A stretch of 64,000 bases of DNA from Sphingomonas desiccabilis (GCF_004135605.1 NZ_SDPT01000002.1:1-64000), one strand, 5' to 3'; positions 26,150 to 35,662 are shown, numbered from the stretch's first letter. Numbers and translations: made by a program. The notes: generated by a model not told the origin, from the letters alone.

Positions 26150-27259
26150 TCAGGCGGCCAGCGCCATTGCCGGCTCGGTTTCCGCGATCCAGCCGCCGCC
26201 GAGCACGCGGTCGCCGGCGTAGAGCACCGCCGCCTGGCCGGGTGCCACGCCATATTCCGGAGCTTCGAACACCAGCCGGTCGCCGTCGAGTCGTGCCGGC
26301 ACGGGCTTGGCGAGCGAGCGGACCTTGGCGGTGAGCGGCTGGCCCGGATCGCCGCCCAGCCAGTTGATGTCGGCAAGCCGCGCGGCGCCGACCGCGAGCG
26401 CGATGCGCGGACCGACGACGAGGCGGCGGGTCTCCGGCTCCAGCCGGACCACGTAGAGCGGCTCGGGCTGGCCGCCGATCTCGATGCCGCGGCGCTGGCC
26501 GACGGTGAAGCCGACAAGGCCGGCGTGGCGGCCGAGGACGCGCCCTTCCAGGTCGACGATCTCGCCGCCGGCGTCGGCACCCGGGCGCAGCTTGCGGACC
26601 AGCCCGGCATAGTCGCCGTCCGGCACGAAGCAGATGTCCTGGCTGTCGGGCTTGGCGGCGACCCCCAGGCCCATCTCGGCGGCGATCTCGCGCACCCGCG
26701 CCTTGGGCATGCCGCCGAGCGGGAAGCGGATGAAGTCGAGCTGCGCGCGGGTGGTGGCGAACAGGAAATAGCTCTGGTCGCGCGCGGGATCGACCGCGCG
26801 GTGGAGCTCGGCACCCTCGGCGCCGAGCACGCGGCGGACATAGTGGCCCGTCGCCAGGCAATCCGCGCCCAGATCGCGGGCGAGGGCGAGCAGGTCGGTG
26901 AACTTGGGGCCCATGTTGCACTTCACGCACGGGATGGGCGTGCGGCCGGCGAGATATTCGTCGGCGAAGTCGTCGATCACATTCTCACGAAAGCTGGTCT
27001 CGTGATCGAAGACATAGTGGGCGATGCCGAGGCTGTCGCAGACCGCGCGGGCGTCGCGGATGTCGCGGCCGGCGCAGCAGCTGCCGGCCCGGCCAACGGC
27101 GGCGCCATGGTCGTAGAGCTGGAGCGTGACGCCGATCGTCTCCGCACCCGTGCGCGCGGCCAGTGCGGCCACCACCGAGCTGTCGACGCCGCCGGACATG
27201 GCGACGACGATGCGGCGCGCCCGCACCGGGGACTCAAGCTGGAAATCGCCCTCGATCAT
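26150..27259 (-). CDS. mnmA: tRNA-specific 2-thiouridylase MnmA
   Basis: This enzyme puts sulfur on U34 of tRNA-Lys, -Glu and -Gln. The 369-residue protein has the PP-loop [15 protein letters not shown] (about 18-32). The two catalytic cysteines are represented by C111 or C114 in TPIPCVKCN and C210 in [12 protein letters not shown]. The C-terminal region with [15 protein letters not shown] is complete. The start at 27259 is a choice among three in-frame starts (27259, 27271, 27295). It is divergent from the small ORF at 27384. Confidence 0.95.
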   Translation of the reverse strand: MIEGDFQLESPVRARRIVVAMSGGVDSSVVAALAARTGAETIGVTLQLYDHGAAVGRAGSCCAGRDIRDARAVCDSLGIAHYVFDHETSFRENVIDDFADEYLAGRTPIPCVKCNMGPKFTDLLALARDLGADCLATGHYVRRVLGAEGAELHRAVDPARDQSYFLFATTRAQLDFIRFPLGGMPKARVREIAAEMGLGVAAKPDSQDICFVPDGDYAGLVRKLRPGADAGGEIVDLEGRVLGRHAGLVGFTVGQRRGIEIGGQPEPLYVVRLEPETRRLVVGPRIALAVGAARLADINWLGGDPGQPLTAKVRSLAKPVPARLDGDRLVFEAPEYGVAPGQAAVLYAGDRVLGGGWIAETEPAMALAA

Positions 27260-27329
27260 GGGCGGCCACATAGGGTGCGCGACGACCGGATGCAAAAAGC
27301 AGGACGGGCGGAGGGCGTTTTTACGGGCT

Positions 27330-27350
27330 GTTTAGCATCTTTCCCTAAAC
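27330..27350. promoter_or_regulatory. Palindrome in the mnmA/small-ORF divergent region
   Basis: GTTTAG and CTAAAC are perfect reverse complements nine bases apart in an AT-richer patch. It is placed 34 bases before the start of the 27384 ORF and 71 bases from mnmA. It may be an operator or promoter part. The regulator is unknown; the spacing does not match the CtrA box TTAA-N7-TTAA exactly. Confidence 0.4.
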
Positions 27351-27383
27351 CGGCTGGCTAGCGCCCGTTTGGAAGGAGCCTCG

Positions 27384-27629
27384 TTGGACCTGAGTTTCGC
27401 CCGATTGGAGCGCGGCATCGCGGTTACCGCCTTGCCCGTCGATCTGGCCGTGCTGCTCGCGGGGGCAAGCGCGCGCCAGGCGGCAAGTGCGACCGCGCGG
27501 GTGCAGGCAAAGGTCGCCATGGCACGGGCAAGCGAAGGCTTGCTGTCGCCGCGCCACGGGGCGTTCCATCCGGCGGTTGCGGAAGCGCTGCGCTCGCCGC
27601 GCGTGGCACCGGGGGAAGGGCAGGGGTGA
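27384..27629 (+). CDS. Small hypothetical protein upstream of sciP
   Basis: This is an 81-residue Ala/Arg-rich protein, MDLSFARLERGIAVTALPVD.. ending in PGEGQG, with no family I recognise and no signal peptide. The TTG start has a strong ribosome site, AAGGAG, five bases before it, which is the main argument that it is real. It sits 86 bases before sciP on the same strand, so a cell-cycle or motility link is possible but unproven. The frame could also be a chance product of high GC. Confidence 0.45.
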   Translation: MDLSFARLERGIAVTALPVDLAVLLAGASARQAASATARVQAKVAMARASEGLLSPRHGAFHPAVAEALRSPRVAPGEGQG

Positions 27630-27715
27630 AGGGAATCTTTACCCGCGAGGCATAACAGGGGTCAGAACCGGGAGTCGGTCGTGTTGGGGCAGGCCGGCGC
27701 CCCTAGAGGTAGAAG

Positions 27716-28015
27716 ATGATCGAGAACCAGAAGATCCGTCCCGCAAAGGTGATCGGGCCGCTCGGCGAGCCGCTGACGCTCGACTCGCTGCCCCCGCCCG
27801 ACACGACGCGGTGGGTCGTCCGGCGCAAGGCGGAGGTGGTCGCGGCGGTGAACGGCGGGCTGCTGACCATCGACGAGGTCTGCAGCCGCTACCGGCTTTC
27901 GCCCGAGGAATTCGCCAGCTGGCAGCGCGCGATCGACCGGTCGGGCATGCCGGGGCTGCGCGTCACCCGCATCCAGCATTATCGCTCGCTCTACGAGCGC
28001 CAGCAGAAATACTGA
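27716..28015 (+). CDS. sciP: SciP-like CtrA inhibitor (DUF1153)
   Basis: This 99-residue helix-turn-helix protein, MIENQKIRPAKVIGPLGEPLTLDSLPPPDTTRWVVRRK.., matches the DUF1153/SciP family along its whole length. In Caulobacter SciP binds DNA and the response regulator CtrA and blocks CtrA-activated transcription in early G1. The helix-turn-helix is within KAEVVAAVNGGLLTIDEVCSRYRLSPEEFASWQRAID. The TAGAGGTAGAAG stretch before the ATG gives a ribosome site. Its presence marks an alphaproteobacterium. Confidence 0.92.
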   Translation: MIENQKIRPAKVIGPLGEPLTLDSLPPPDTTRWVVRRKAEVVAAVNGGLLTIDEVCSRYRLSPEEFASWQRAIDRSGMPGLRVTRIQHYRSLYERQQKY

Positions 28016-28115
28016 CGCCGGGCGGCCGGCGGCCGTCCGATGCCACGCACGGGTGGACGCGGACGCCCCCGCGCTTTAGGGCGGCCCCGCTTTTCACGCA
28101 TATAAAGGAACTGGC

Positions 28116-29405
28116 GTGGCGAACGTGGCGGTAATCGGCGCTCAATGGGGCGACGAGGGCAAGGGCAAGATCGTCGATTGGCTGGCGGAGCGCGCCGATG
28201 TGGTGGTGCGCTTCCAGGGCGGGCACAACGCCGGCCATACGCTGGTGGTCGACGGCAAGACCTACAAGCTGTCGCTGCTCCCCTCCGGCATCGTGCGCGG
28301 CACGCCCTCGGTGATCGGCAACGGCGTGGTGCTCGATCCCTGGGCGCTTCGGGACGAAGTCGCCCGCCTGCGCGAGCAGGGCGTCGAGGTCACCCCCGAC
28401 ACGCTGCGCATCGCCGACAACTGCACGCTGATCCTGCCGTTCCACCGCGACCTGGACGGGCTGCGCGAGGATGCGAGCGGCGCCGGCAAGATCGGCACCA
28501 CCCGCCGCGGCATTGGTCCTGCGTACGAGGACAAGGTCGGCCGCCGCGCGTTGCGCGTGTGCGACCTGGCGCATCTCGACTCGCTCGAGCCGCAGCTCGA
28601 TCGCCTCTCCGCGCACCACGACGCGCTGCGTGCCGGCTTCGGCGAGCCGCCGATCGACCGCGCCGCGCTGCTGGAGCAGCTGCGCGAGATCGCGGGTTTC
28701 GTGCTGCCGTTCGCACGGCCGGTGTGGCGCGACCTGAACGAGGCGCGCACCCGCGGCCGCCGCATCCTGTTCGAGGGCGCGCAGGGCGTGCTGCTCGACA
28801 TCGACCACGGCACGTATCCGTTCGTCACCTCGTCCAACACCATCGCCGGCACCGCGGCGGGCGGTTCGGGCCTGGGCCCGGGCGCGGTGGGCTTCGTGCT
28901 CGGCATCGCCAAGGCGTACACCACCCGCGTCGGTTCGGGGCCGTTCCCGACCGAGCTGGAGGATGCGACCGGCCAGCGACTGGGCGAGCGCGGGCACGAG
29001 TTCGGCACCGTCACGGGCCGCAAGCGCCGCTGCGGCTGGTTCGACGCGGTGCTGGTGCGCCAGTCCGTCGCCGTGTCCGGCGTGACCGGCATCGCGCTCA
29101 CCAAGCTCGACGTGCTCGACGGGTTCGAGGAAATCTCGATCTGCACGGGCTACAAGCTCGGCGACGAGACGCTCGACTATTATCCGACGCACGCCGCCGA
29201 CCAGGCGCGGGTCGAGCCGATCTACGAGACGATGCCGGGCTGGCAGGAATCGACCGCGGGCGCGCGCAGCTGGGCGGAGCTTCCGGCGCAGGCGATCAAG
29301 TACATCCGCCGCGTCGAGGAGCTGATCCAGTGCCCGGTGGCGCTGGTCTCGACCAGCCCGGAGCGCGAGGACACGATCCTGGTCCGGGATCCGTTCGCGG
29401 ACTGA
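28116..29405 (+). CDS. purA: Adenylosuccinate synthetase
   Basis: This enzyme joins IMP and aspartate using GTP, the first committed step to AMP. The 429-residue protein shows the P-loop [14 protein letters not shown] at the N-terminus, [36 protein letters not shown] and the C-terminal [10 protein letters not shown]. The GTG start is preceded by AAGGAA. Length is normal. It is followed by a repeat cluster between purA and the convergent tyrA. Confidence 0.98.
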   Translation: MANVAVIGAQWGDEGKGKIVDWLAERADVVVRFQGGHNAGHTLVVDGKTYKLSLLPSGIVRGTPSVIGNGVVLDPWALRDEVARLREQGVEVTPDTLRIADNCTLILPFHRDLDGLREDASGAGKIGTTRRGIGPAYEDKVGRRALRVCDLAHLDSLEPQLDRLSAHHDALRAGFGEPPIDRAALLEQLREIAGFVLPFARPVWRDLNEARTRGRRILFEGAQGVLLDIDHGTYPFVTSSNTIAGTAAGGSGLGPGAVGFVLGIAKAYTTRVGSGPFPTELEDATGQRLGERGHEFGTVTGRKRRCGWFDAVLVRQSVAVSGVTGIALTKLDVLDGFEEISICTGYKLGDETLDYYPTHAADQARVEPIYETMPGWQESTAGARSWAELPAQAIKYIRRVEELIQCPVALVSTSPEREDTILVRDPFAD

Positions 29406-29417
29406 GGCGCCGCACTT

Positions 29418-29443
29418 GTGCCCCGGCGAAGGCCGGGGCCCAG
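29418..29443 (+). repeat. 26-bp palindromic repeat, copy 3
   Basis: This forward copy lies 12 bases after the purA stop. It is paired in opposite orientation with the copy at 29638-29663, with the compound repeat between them. Confidence 0.75.
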
Positions 29444-29500
29444 GTGGAGAGGTGGTGGTGGGGCAGGTCCCCGTGCTTAGCCGATCCCCTGTTCCCTCTC

Positions 29501-29590
29501 GTATCCCTGCGCAGGCGGGGATCCAGGGCCAAGCAGGACAACAGCGGTTCACCCCCCCAACCCTGGGCTCCTGCCTTCGCAGGAGCACGG
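29501..29590 (+). repeat. Compound two-hairpin repeat, copy A
   Basis: This 90-base unit starts GTATCCCTGCGCAGGCGGGG, continues ATCCAGGGCCAAGCAGGACA, and ends with the hairpin GGCTCCTGCCTTCGCAGGAG followed by CACGG. Very similar units are at 38224-38314 and 42050-42133. Confidence 0.75.
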
Positions 29591-29637
29591 CGAGGGCGGG
29601 TGACGACTGGGTGCGGCTGCTACGACCGCTTTCCCAA

Positions 29638-29663
29638 CTGGGCCCCGGCCTTTGCCGGGGTAC
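29638..29663 (-). repeat. 26-bp palindromic repeat, copy 4
   Basis: This reverse copy lies 17 bases downstream of the tyrA stop. It closes an inverted pair with the copy at 29418. Confidence 0.75.
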
Positions 29664-29680
29664 GGTACGGGCTCTTCCCG

Positions 29681-30589
29681 CTATTCGTGGCTGCGGCCGA
29701 AGTCGGCGCGGGCGTCGTCCTGGCCCTGCTCGACGATCGAGCGGCGGATCGCGCGGGTGCGGGTGAAGCGGTCGAACAGCTCGTCGCCCTGGCCCCAGCG
29801 GATCGCGCGCTGCAGCGCCGACAGGTCCTCCGAAAAGCGCTGGAGCATGTCGAGCACCGCCTCGCGATTGTTGAGGAACACGTCGCGCCACATGGTCGGA
29901 TCGGACGCGGCGATGCGGGTGAAGTCGCGGAAGCCGCCGGCCGAATATTTGATCACCTCGCTCTGCGTCACTTCCTCCAGATCCGAGGCGGTGCCGACGA
30001 TGGTGTAGGCGATCAGGTGCGGCAGGTGGCTGGTGACGGCGAGCACGCGGTCGTGGTGCTCGGGCGCCATCTGCTCGATGTCGGCGCCCAGCCGGCGCCA
30101 GAATTCGGCGACGCGTGCGACGGCGACGGGGTCGGCGTCCTCGGCGGGCGTCAGGATGCACCAGCGGTTGCGGAACAGCGTCGCGAAGCCCGCCTCCGGG
30201 CCCGACCGCTCGGTGCCGGCGACGGGGTGGGCGGGGACGACAGCGACGCCGGGAAGCGCCTCGGCCAGCGCCTGGGCGACGCTCGCCTTGCTCGATCCGA
30301 CGTCGGTGACGATCACGCCGGCGGGAAGGTCGGGCGCGAGCTCGGCCGCGACGGCGCCGATCGCGCCGACCGGCACGCACAGCACCACCAGCTCGGCATC
30401 GAGGACGGCGGCGCCGGGATGGTCGGCGACGTCGTCGACGAGGGCGAGCGCGCGCGCGGTCTCGCGCACCTGGGGGTCGGCGTCGTGGCCGGTGAGGCGG
30501 ACGTTCGGCATCGCCTCGCGCACCGCGCGCGCGACCGACGAGCCGATCAGCCCCAGGCCGATCACGGCGACGCGGGCGAAGGGCAGCAT
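29681..30589 (-). CDS. tyrA: Prephenate/arogenate dehydrogenase family protein
   Basis: This 302-residue NAD(P)-dependent enzyme belongs to tyrosine biosynthesis. The Rossmann motif VIGLGLIGSS is at about 9-18. Family landmarks are VPAHPVAGTERSGPEAGF, the catalytic-histidine region TSHLPHLIAYTIVG and FRDFTRIAASDPTMWRDVFLNN. It overlaps the aminotransferase gene by one base (TGATG). This order is typical of alphaproteobacteria that route tyrosine through arogenate, and the HisC-type aminotransferase may also serve this route. Confidence 0.94.
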   Translation of the reverse strand: MLPFARVAVIGLGLIGSSVARAVREAMPNVRLTGHDADPQVRETARALALVDDVADHPGAAVLDAELVVLCVPVGAIGAVAAELAPDLPAGVIVTDVGSSKASVAQALAEALPGVAVVPAHPVAGTERSGPEAGFATLFRNRWCILTPAEDADPVAVARVAEFWRRLGADIEQMAPEHHDRVLAVTSHLPHLIAYTIVGTASDLEEVTQSEVIKYSAGGFRDFTRIAASDPTMWRDVFLNNREAVLDMLQRFSEDLSALQRAIRWGQGDELFDRFTRTRAIRRSIVEQGQDDARADFGRSHE

Positions 30590-31680
30590 CAGCCGACGAT
30601 CCCGCGCAACGCGTCGGCCAGGCCGCGCATCTGCTCCTCGGTGCCGATGGTGATGCGCAGGCCGTTGGCGAGGCCTTGGCCCGGCAGCCAGCGGGTGATG
30701 TAGCCCGCGTCCATCAGCCCCTTGTACGCGGTCTCGGCCGAGACCGGCCCCTCGAACAGGACGAGGAGGAAGTTGGTTTCGGACGGCACGGCGCGCAGGC
30801 CGGCGTTGCCGAGTGCGGCGACCTCGCCCGCCAGCCAGTCGCGCCACTGCCGGTTGTGGGCACGGCTGCGTTCGACGAAGCCGGTATCGCCGACGGCGGC
30901 AATGGCGGCGAGCTGGCCCGCGGTGGTCACGTTGAAGGGTGCGCGGATGCGGTGCATCGCGTCGATCGCCGCGACCGAGCCATAGCCCCAGCCGATCCGC
31001 TCGGCGGCAAGCCCGTGGATCTTGGAGAAGGTGCGGGTGACGAACACGTTCTCATGGGCCTCGACCAGCTGGAGGCCGAGGTCGTCGTCCTCCGGCTCCA
31101 GATATTCGGCATAGGCCTGGTCGAGCACCAGCAGCACGTGCGAGGGCAGGCCGGCGTGCAGCCGCGCGATCTCGGCGGCGGGCGCGAAGGTGCCGGTGGG
31201 GTTGTTGGGGTTGGCGACATAGACCAGCGTGGTGCGATCGGTCACCGCGGCCAGGATCGCGTCGACGTCGGTCGCATAGTCGCGGTCCAGCGCCACCACC
31301 GGGGTCGCGCCGACGCGGCGGATCGCGATGTCGTAGACTGCGAAGCCGTAGCGGACGTAGATCGCCTCGTCGCCCGGGCCGGCATAAGCGCCGGCGGCCA
31401 GGTGCAGCAGTTCGTCCGATCCGGTGCCGTAGATCACGCGCGCAGGATCGAGGCCATGGGCGGCGGCGAGCGCTTCGCGCAGCGCGGTGGCGCCGGGATC
31501 GGGATAGCGTTCCAGGCTCGCCTGGGCCGCCGCGAACGCCGCCTTCGCCTCGGGCGAGGTGCCGAGCGGGTTCTCGTTGGCCGAGAGCTTCACGACCGGT
31601 CGGCCGCCGTCGTTGGTCGCGCGGCCCGGGATATAGGGCGCGATGTCGAGGACCCAGGGCTTGGGAGCGGGTGCGTTCAT
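30589..31680 (-). CDS. hisC: Histidinol-phosphate / aromatic aminotransferase
   Basis: This 363-residue PLP enzyme is of the HisC subgroup of class I/II aminotransferases. [15 protein letters not shown] opens the active region, [11 protein letters not shown] binds PLP, and the lysine of [16 protein letters not shown] forms the Schiff base. HisC-like enzymes beside tyrA can transaminate both imidazole-acetol phosphate and prephenate or aromatic keto acids. The start is the ATG of [10 protein letters not shown]; a longer frame runs 12 codons upstream. Confidence 0.93.
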   Translation of the reverse strand: MNAPAPKPWVLDIAPYIPGRATNDGGRPVVKLSANENPLGTSPEAKAAFAAAQASLERYPDPGATALREALAAAHGLDPARVIYGTGSDELLHLAAGAYAGPGDEAIYVRYGFAVYDIAIRRVGATPVVALDRDYATDVDAILAAVTDRTTLVYVANPNNPTGTFAPAAEIARLHAGLPSHVLLVLDQAYAEYLEPEDDDLGLQLVEAHENVFVTRTFSKIHGLAAERIGWGYGSVAAIDAMHRIRAPFNVTTAGQLAAIAAVGDTGFVERSRAHNRQWRDWLAGEVAALGNAGLRAVPSETNFLLVLFEGPVSAETAYKGLMDAGYITRWLPGQGLANGLRITIGTEEQMRGLADALRGIVG

Positions 31681-31812
31681 GCGCCGGGGAGTGGCGCAAC
31701 GCCTCGCCGAAGGCAAGGCGTGGGCGGAGGCGTGGAAACACGGAGCTGTGGGAAGCTGGAAGGGAAGGTGGGGCGGACGCTGTTCCGCCTGCGCCGAGAA
31801 CCAATCGGCGGG

Positions 31813-31843
31813 AACGTCCGCTAACGTTCCATTAGCGGACGTT
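31813..31843. terminator. Hairpin spanning the stop of the 31832 gene
   Basis: A perfect 12-bp stem (AACGTCCGCTAA with TTAGCGGACGTT) has a 7-base loop. The stem includes the TAA stop and last codons of the membrane protein gene read on the minus strand, an unusually tight terminator. Confidence 0.7.
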
Positions 31844-32203
31844 TGGGGCGCCGTCCGAGTTCGCCGGCATCTTCCCGACCAGCCACCCCAGCGCGATCGG
31901 AACCAGAAGCAGAAGATTGGATGCGTACAGAACCAACCATCCGGAGCTTTCCCATTTGGGCCCGAAGGTCGGACTGATGATCATCAGGACCAACCAATTT
32001 GCCGACAGGTTCGCATCCCGGAGTCGATGATAAGTCATTCCGACGAGACCTATGTAAATAGGGAGGCCCAGCAGAAAGGCGAGCCACTCCGGTCCACCAA
32101 GGGTCGCGACGGCTGCCAGGTCCAACCCCAGGAGCACAACAAGCGTGAGACTTGCCAGTCGGTAAGGGCTTTGCCGTGCGTAGCTTTTGAGGAAGTCCCG
32201 CAT
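31832..32203 (-). CDS. Small four-helix membrane protein, DUF805-like
   Basis: This 123-residue protein has about four hydrophobic segments. The motif [16 protein letters not shown] between the second and third segments resembles the RRLHDxGRSGWW motif of DUF805 proteins, whose function is unknown. The gene and its surroundings are clearly less GC-rich than neighbouring genes, which suggests later acquisition. It is flanked by hisC and rlmE on the same strand but has its own terminator. Confidence 0.75.
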   Translation of the reverse strand: MRDFLKSYARQSPYRLASLTLVVLLGLDLAAVATLGGPEWLAFLLGLPIYIGLVGMTYHRLRDANLSANWLVLMIISPTFGPKWESSGWLVLYASNLLLLVPIALGWLVGKMPANSDGAPNVR

Positions 32204-32272
32204 GCCGGGAGCGTAGCTATGAAGAAGTTAGCTTTCCACCCACTCCCGGCAGTCCGTTCATACGCCTACGGC

Positions 32273-32965
32273 CTAGTTCTCCGCCGAGTCCTCCGACGCG
32301 AGCTTCGCCCGGCCCTTGAAGCCTTGCGCGATCACATACCATTCCGACGAACCCTTGCGGCTCGCCGGGGGCTTGGCGTGCTTCACCGTCGCGAAGTTGC
32401 GCTTGAGTTCCGCAATCAGGGCATTGTCGGCGCCGCCTGCCAGCGACTTGGCGACAAAGGCGCCGCCCGGGCGCAGCACTTCGCAGGCGAACATCACGCC
32501 GGCCTCCACCAGCGCCATGGTGCGCAGGTGGTCGGTCTGGGGATGGCCGACGGTGTTGGCCGCCATGTCCGACATCACCAGGTCCGCCTCGCCGCCCAAG
32601 GCCTCGCGCAGGAGGTCGGGCGCGGTTGCGTGCAGGAAGTCGAGCTGGAAGATGGTCACGCCGTCGATCGGATCGACCGGCAAGAGGTCGATGCCCGCGA
32701 CCGCGGCGGAGGGCGCGAGCTTGCGCACCACCTGCGACCAGCCGCCCGGCGCGATGCCGAGGTCGACCACGCGCTTGACGCCGCGCAGCAGGTGGAAGCG
32801 CTCGTTGAGCTCCAGCAGCTTGTAGGCGGCGCGGCTGCGATAGCCTTCGGCCTTGGCGCGCTTCACATACGGATCGTTCAGCTGGCGTTCGAGCCAGCGC
32901 GTGGACTGCGCGGTGCGGCCGCGGGCGGTGCGGACGCGCTGGCGCCCGGGAGGTGCGCCCCTCAT
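32273..32965 (-). CDS. rlmE: 23S rRNA (uridine-2'-O-)-methyltransferase RlmE
   Basis: This enzyme methylates U2552 in the A-site loop of 23S rRNA. The 230-residue protein has the RlmE catalytic K-D-K-E set: the lysine in KAEGYRSRAAYKLLEL, aspartate in LVMSDMAANT, lysine in FVAKSLAGG and glutamate in SSEWYVIA. The SAM site is VVDLGIAPGGWSQVV. The start at 32965 overlaps the stop of the exopolyphosphatase gene upstream (ATGA). The basic N-terminal tail is longer than in E. coli. Confidence 0.96.
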   Translation of the reverse strand: MRGAPPGRQRVRTARGRTAQSTRWLERQLNDPYVKRAKAEGYRSRAAYKLLELNERFHLLRGVKRVVDLGIAPGGWSQVVRKLAPSAAVAGIDLLPVDPIDGVTIFQLDFLHATAPDLLREALGGEADLVMSDMAANTVGHPQTDHLRTMALVEAGVMFACEVLRPGGAFVAKSLAGGADNALIAELKRNFATVKHAKPPASRKGSSEWYVIAQGFKGRAKLASEDSAEN

Positions 32966-34005
32966 GCGTAGCGCCCCTGCATCAGGCGACGCAAAATGCC
33001 CTCGCGGATGCCGCGATCGGCGATGCCGAGGCGCTCGGCCGGCCACAGGTCCAGGATCGCCTCCAGGATGGCGCAGCCGGCCACCACCAGGTCGGCGCGC
33101 TCGGGCCCGATGCAGGGCACCTTGGCGCGGCCGGAGAGCTCCAGCCCGGCGAGGCGGCGGCTGACCTGGCGCATGGCGTCGGACGGCACGATCAGGCCGT
33201 CGATCGCCGAGCGATCATAGCTGTCGAGCCCCAGATGGACGCTGGCAAGCGTGGTCACGGTGCCGCTGGTGCCGAGCAGCCGGCGCTGGCCGGTGACCTT
33301 GGGCAGGCGCGCGGCAAAGGGCGCGAAGCTTTCGGCCACGCAGGCGCGCATCGCGTCGAACGCGCCACTAGGAATCGGCGCGGCGCGACCGGCGCCAAGG
33401 CTCTCCGTCAGCGACACCACGCCCCAGGGGGTGCTGTGCCAGTCGACGACGCTGGGGACCGGCCCCGCCGTGTCGAGCAGCACCAGTTCGGTCGAGCCGC
33501 CGCCAATGTCGAACACCAGCGCAGGGCCGTCGCCCGGCTCCAGCAGCGCATGGCAGCCTAGCACGGCGAGGCGGGCCTCCTCCTCGGCCGAGATCACGTC
33601 CAGAAAGATACCGGTCTCCTCATGTACGCGCCGGATGAAGTCGGCGCCGTTGGTCGCGCGCCGGCACGCCTCGGTCGCGACGGCGCGCGACAGGGTGACG
33701 TTGCGGCGGCGCAGCTTGTCGGCGCAGATCCGGAGCGCGGCGATGGTGCGTTCGATTGCGGCTTCGCTCAGCCGACCGGTCGCCGCAAGCCCCTCGCCGA
33801 GTCGCACGATTCGCGAAAAGGCATCGACGACCGCGAAGCCCGAGCCTTGGGGCCGGGCGATCAGCAGCCGGCAGTTGTTCGTGCCGAGGTCCAGCGCCGC
33901 GAAATGGCGCGCCTTGGCAAAGCGCGATTGCGCTGGTGCATGTGGTCCCGAACGGGCGGGGGCAACGCCCCGCCGGTGCGGCAACCGGGCGGTGGAGTCC
34001 CCCAT
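32962..34005 (-). CDS. ppx: Ppx/GppA family exopolyphosphatase
   Basis: This 347-residue protein has the ASKHA phosphatase layout: ALDLGTNNCRLLIA as phosphate loop 1, AEEEARLAVLGC, and VFDIGGGSTELVLLD as phosphate loop 2, plus LLGTSGTVTTLASVHLGL. Members split polyphosphate or pppGpp; sequence alone cannot separate the two, and the short single-domain form fits the alphaproteobacterial type. It is coupled to rlmE, an arrangement common in sphingomonads. The first about 33 residues are a charged extension. Confidence 0.92.
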   Translation of the reverse strand: MGDSTARLPHRRGVAPARSGPHAPAQSRFAKARHFAALDLGTNNCRLLIARPQGSGFAVVDAFSRIVRLGEGLAATGRLSEAAIERTIAALRICADKLRRRNVTLSRAVATEACRRATNGADFIRRVHEETGIFLDVISAEEEARLAVLGCHALLEPGDGPALVFDIGGGSTELVLLDTAGPVPSVVDWHSTPWGVVSLTESLGAGRAAPIPSGAFDAMRACVAESFAPFAARLPKVTGQRRLLGTSGTVTTLASVHLGLDSYDRSAIDGLIVPSDAMRQVSRRLAGLELSGRAKVPCIGPERADLVVAGCAILEAILDLWPAERLGIADRGIREGILRRLMQGRYA

Positions 34006-34254
34006 GCCGTCACTTTCTTCTTATGTTCTGTTCCGTCACGGCGGAGATCCGCCGCTCGGTGCTTGTCCGAAAAGCTAGCGGAACCTTCTGGCAACGGCAA
34101 GGCGAGGCTGGCGGGCGAACGGCAGCCGGGAGCCGTTCCGCGACAGGGCGCCCGCTGGGCTCGCCGGAGCGTGGGGCGGGGGCGATCGCGCATCCGCATG
34201 AAAACAGGCTTGACCGCGTCGCGCGCGCCCCCTAACAGCGCGCCCTCACGACAT

Positions 34255-34328
34255 TGCCCTGTCGTCTAATGGTAAGACTACGGACTCTGACTCCGTCAAT
34301 CGTGGTTCGAATCCACGCGGGGCATCCA
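34255..34328 (+). tRNA. tRNA-Gln (CTG)
   Basis: The acceptor TGCCCTG pairs with CGGGGCA with one G-T pair. The anticodon stem ACGGA/TCCGT holds the loop CTCTGAC, giving anticodon CTG. The T-arm contains GGTTCGAATCC and CCA is encoded at 34326-34328. Confidence 0.95.
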
Positions 34329-34492
34329 GTGCTGCTGATCGGCGAAATGCCCGGTTGGCCTGCGGTTCCGGCCTGGAGATCGGCCCGAGAACCGCACAAT
34401 CCCGTATTTTGCTGAAATCCATCGCCGAAGCCTGAGGCAGCGTCTCGTGCGCGACTCTGGTGCCGCTGCCCTCGGCGGCTGCCGCTCGGTCC

Positions 34493-34524
34493 AGGCGGAC
34501 CGCCCCTTGGGGAGCGGCCCGCCT
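34493..34524. terminator. Hairpin downstream of the GH26-like gene
   Basis: AGGCGGACCGCCCC and GGGGAGCGGCCCGCCT form a strong, slightly bulged stem with a two-base loop, ending 10 bases past the stop of the minus-strand gene. Confidence 0.6.
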
Positions 34525-34534
34525 GCCGGCTGGC

Positions 34535-35662
34535 TTATCTGCCCGCGATAAGGAGCGGGCCGGCCTTGGGCTTGCCGCCGAAGACCGATTTGAACGTGCT
34601 CGCCGCACGCGGGTACTGGCCGTGGCTCAAGTCCCCCCGGAAGGCGGAGTTGTTGTTCCAGTAGCCGTGGTAGACGACGCGGTGATCCTCGAACCACTTC
34701 GAGGCCGACTGGATGTAGGCGCCCGCCGTGTCCGAGTTGACGCCCCACTCCGAATAGGCGGTGGGCTTGTTATGCGCCTTGGCGAAATCCTGGTGCCACT
34801 GGAGCCCCCACTTCTGGGTGACCATGTAGTTCCAGGCCTTGGCCGGATCGGTGCCGAGCCACTTGGTGTCCCAGTAGAAATCCATGCTGATGATGTCGAC
34901 GACGTCATCGCCGGGATAGGCGGTGGAAGGGTCCATGCCGACATTGCCGACGTTGGGCGCCCATTCGAACACGAAGCGCTTGGGTGCCACCGAGCGGAAG
35001 GCCTGGACGAAGTGGCGGAAGGCGCCCTTGTACTGCTCGGCCTTGCCGACCGCGGACCAGGGGAACCAGCCCTTGCCGTTGAATTCCCATCCGACGCGCA
35101 GGTTGATGTACCGGTCGTTGGGCGAGAAGTTCACCATCGTGCGGGCAAGGTTGCGATAGTAGGTGTCGTAACCGCCGCGCGCCGCCTCATCCAGGGTGGC
35201 GCCCTTGGGAATGAGGGGGATCGACCAGAGGATGTCGCCCGTCATGCCCTTGTAGCGATTGGCGAGGTAGCCCGGGGAGTTCTGCCAGTCGGTCCAGTTG
35301 GCGGCGCCGCCGAAGAGGGTCACGGCATCCACCGGCCGCCCGAGCCACTTCTGATAATAGGTCAGCATCGCCGGATCGTTGCCGATCGCGACCGATTGCC
35401 GGACGATCTGCGTGGTCGTCGGCGTGGTCGCCGTGGCGGCCATGAGGGTCGGGGAAGGGGCCGGAGCGGGCGTGGGGGTCGGCGCCGGCCGGGCTGCGGC
35501 CCATCGCCGGTACGCGCTTGTAGCGTCCGTCGACGGACGGGGCATGATCACCGTGCCGGCGGTGTCATTCTGCTTTCGAGGCGACCAGCTGGTCGCGGCG
35601 AATGCGGAGCCAAGGGCGGCGACGGTCAGGCCGGCGCCCCCCAAAATATAATGGAGTTTCAT
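34535..35662 (-). CDS. Secreted GH26-like glycoside hydrolase
   Basis: This 375-residue protein has an N-terminal hydrophobic export segment (5-23) and a Pro/Thr/Ala-rich linker (58-85). The catalytic domain (about 95-370) has E193 in LRVGWEFNGKG as likely acid/base and E305 in AYSEWGVNS as likely nucleophile. These match glycoside hydrolase family 26, which holds beta-mannanases and related endo-hydrolases. Aromatic segments FEWAPNVGN and ISMDFYWDTKW fit a sugar cleft. The substrate is not certain; mannan, xylan or an own exopolysaccharide are all possible. It is divergent from the SGNH-like gene. Confidence 0.85.
   Translation of the reverse strand: MKLHYILGGAGLTVAALGSAFAATSWSPRKQNDTAGTVIMPRPSTDATSAYRRWAAARPAPTPTPAPAPSPTLMAATATTPTTTQIVRQSVAIGNDPAMLTYYQKWLGRPVDAVTLFGGAANWTDWQNSPGYLANRYKGMTGDILWSIPLIPKGATLDEAARGGYDTYYRNLARTMVNFSPNDRYINLRVGWEFNGKGWFPWSAVGKAEQYKGAFRHFVQAFRSVAPKRFVFEWAPNVGNVGMDPSTAYPGDDVVDIISMDFYWDTKWLGTDPAKAWNYMVTQKWGLQWHQDFAKAHNKPTAYSEWGVNSDTAGAYIQSASKWFEDHRVVYHGYWNNNSAFRGDLSHGQYPRAASTFKSVFGGKPKAGPLLIAGR

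Noticed and set aside
27330-27350. CtrA box before the sciP region
   Set aside because: The palindrome GTTTAG-N9-CTAAAC does not fit TTAA-N7-TTAA, so it is reported only as an unknown palindrome.
29406-29680. CRISPR-like array from the repeated palindromes after purA
   Set aside because: Units differ in type and orientation, spacing is irregular and no cas gene is present; they fit REP-type repeats.
28145-30703. Long plus-strand frame across purA and opposite tyrA
   Set aside because: It overlaps two clear enzymes in other frames and has no recognisable domain.
34255-34328. tRNA-Gln as an integration site
   Set aside because: No integrase, direct repeat of the tRNA 3' end or foreign block was seen next to it.
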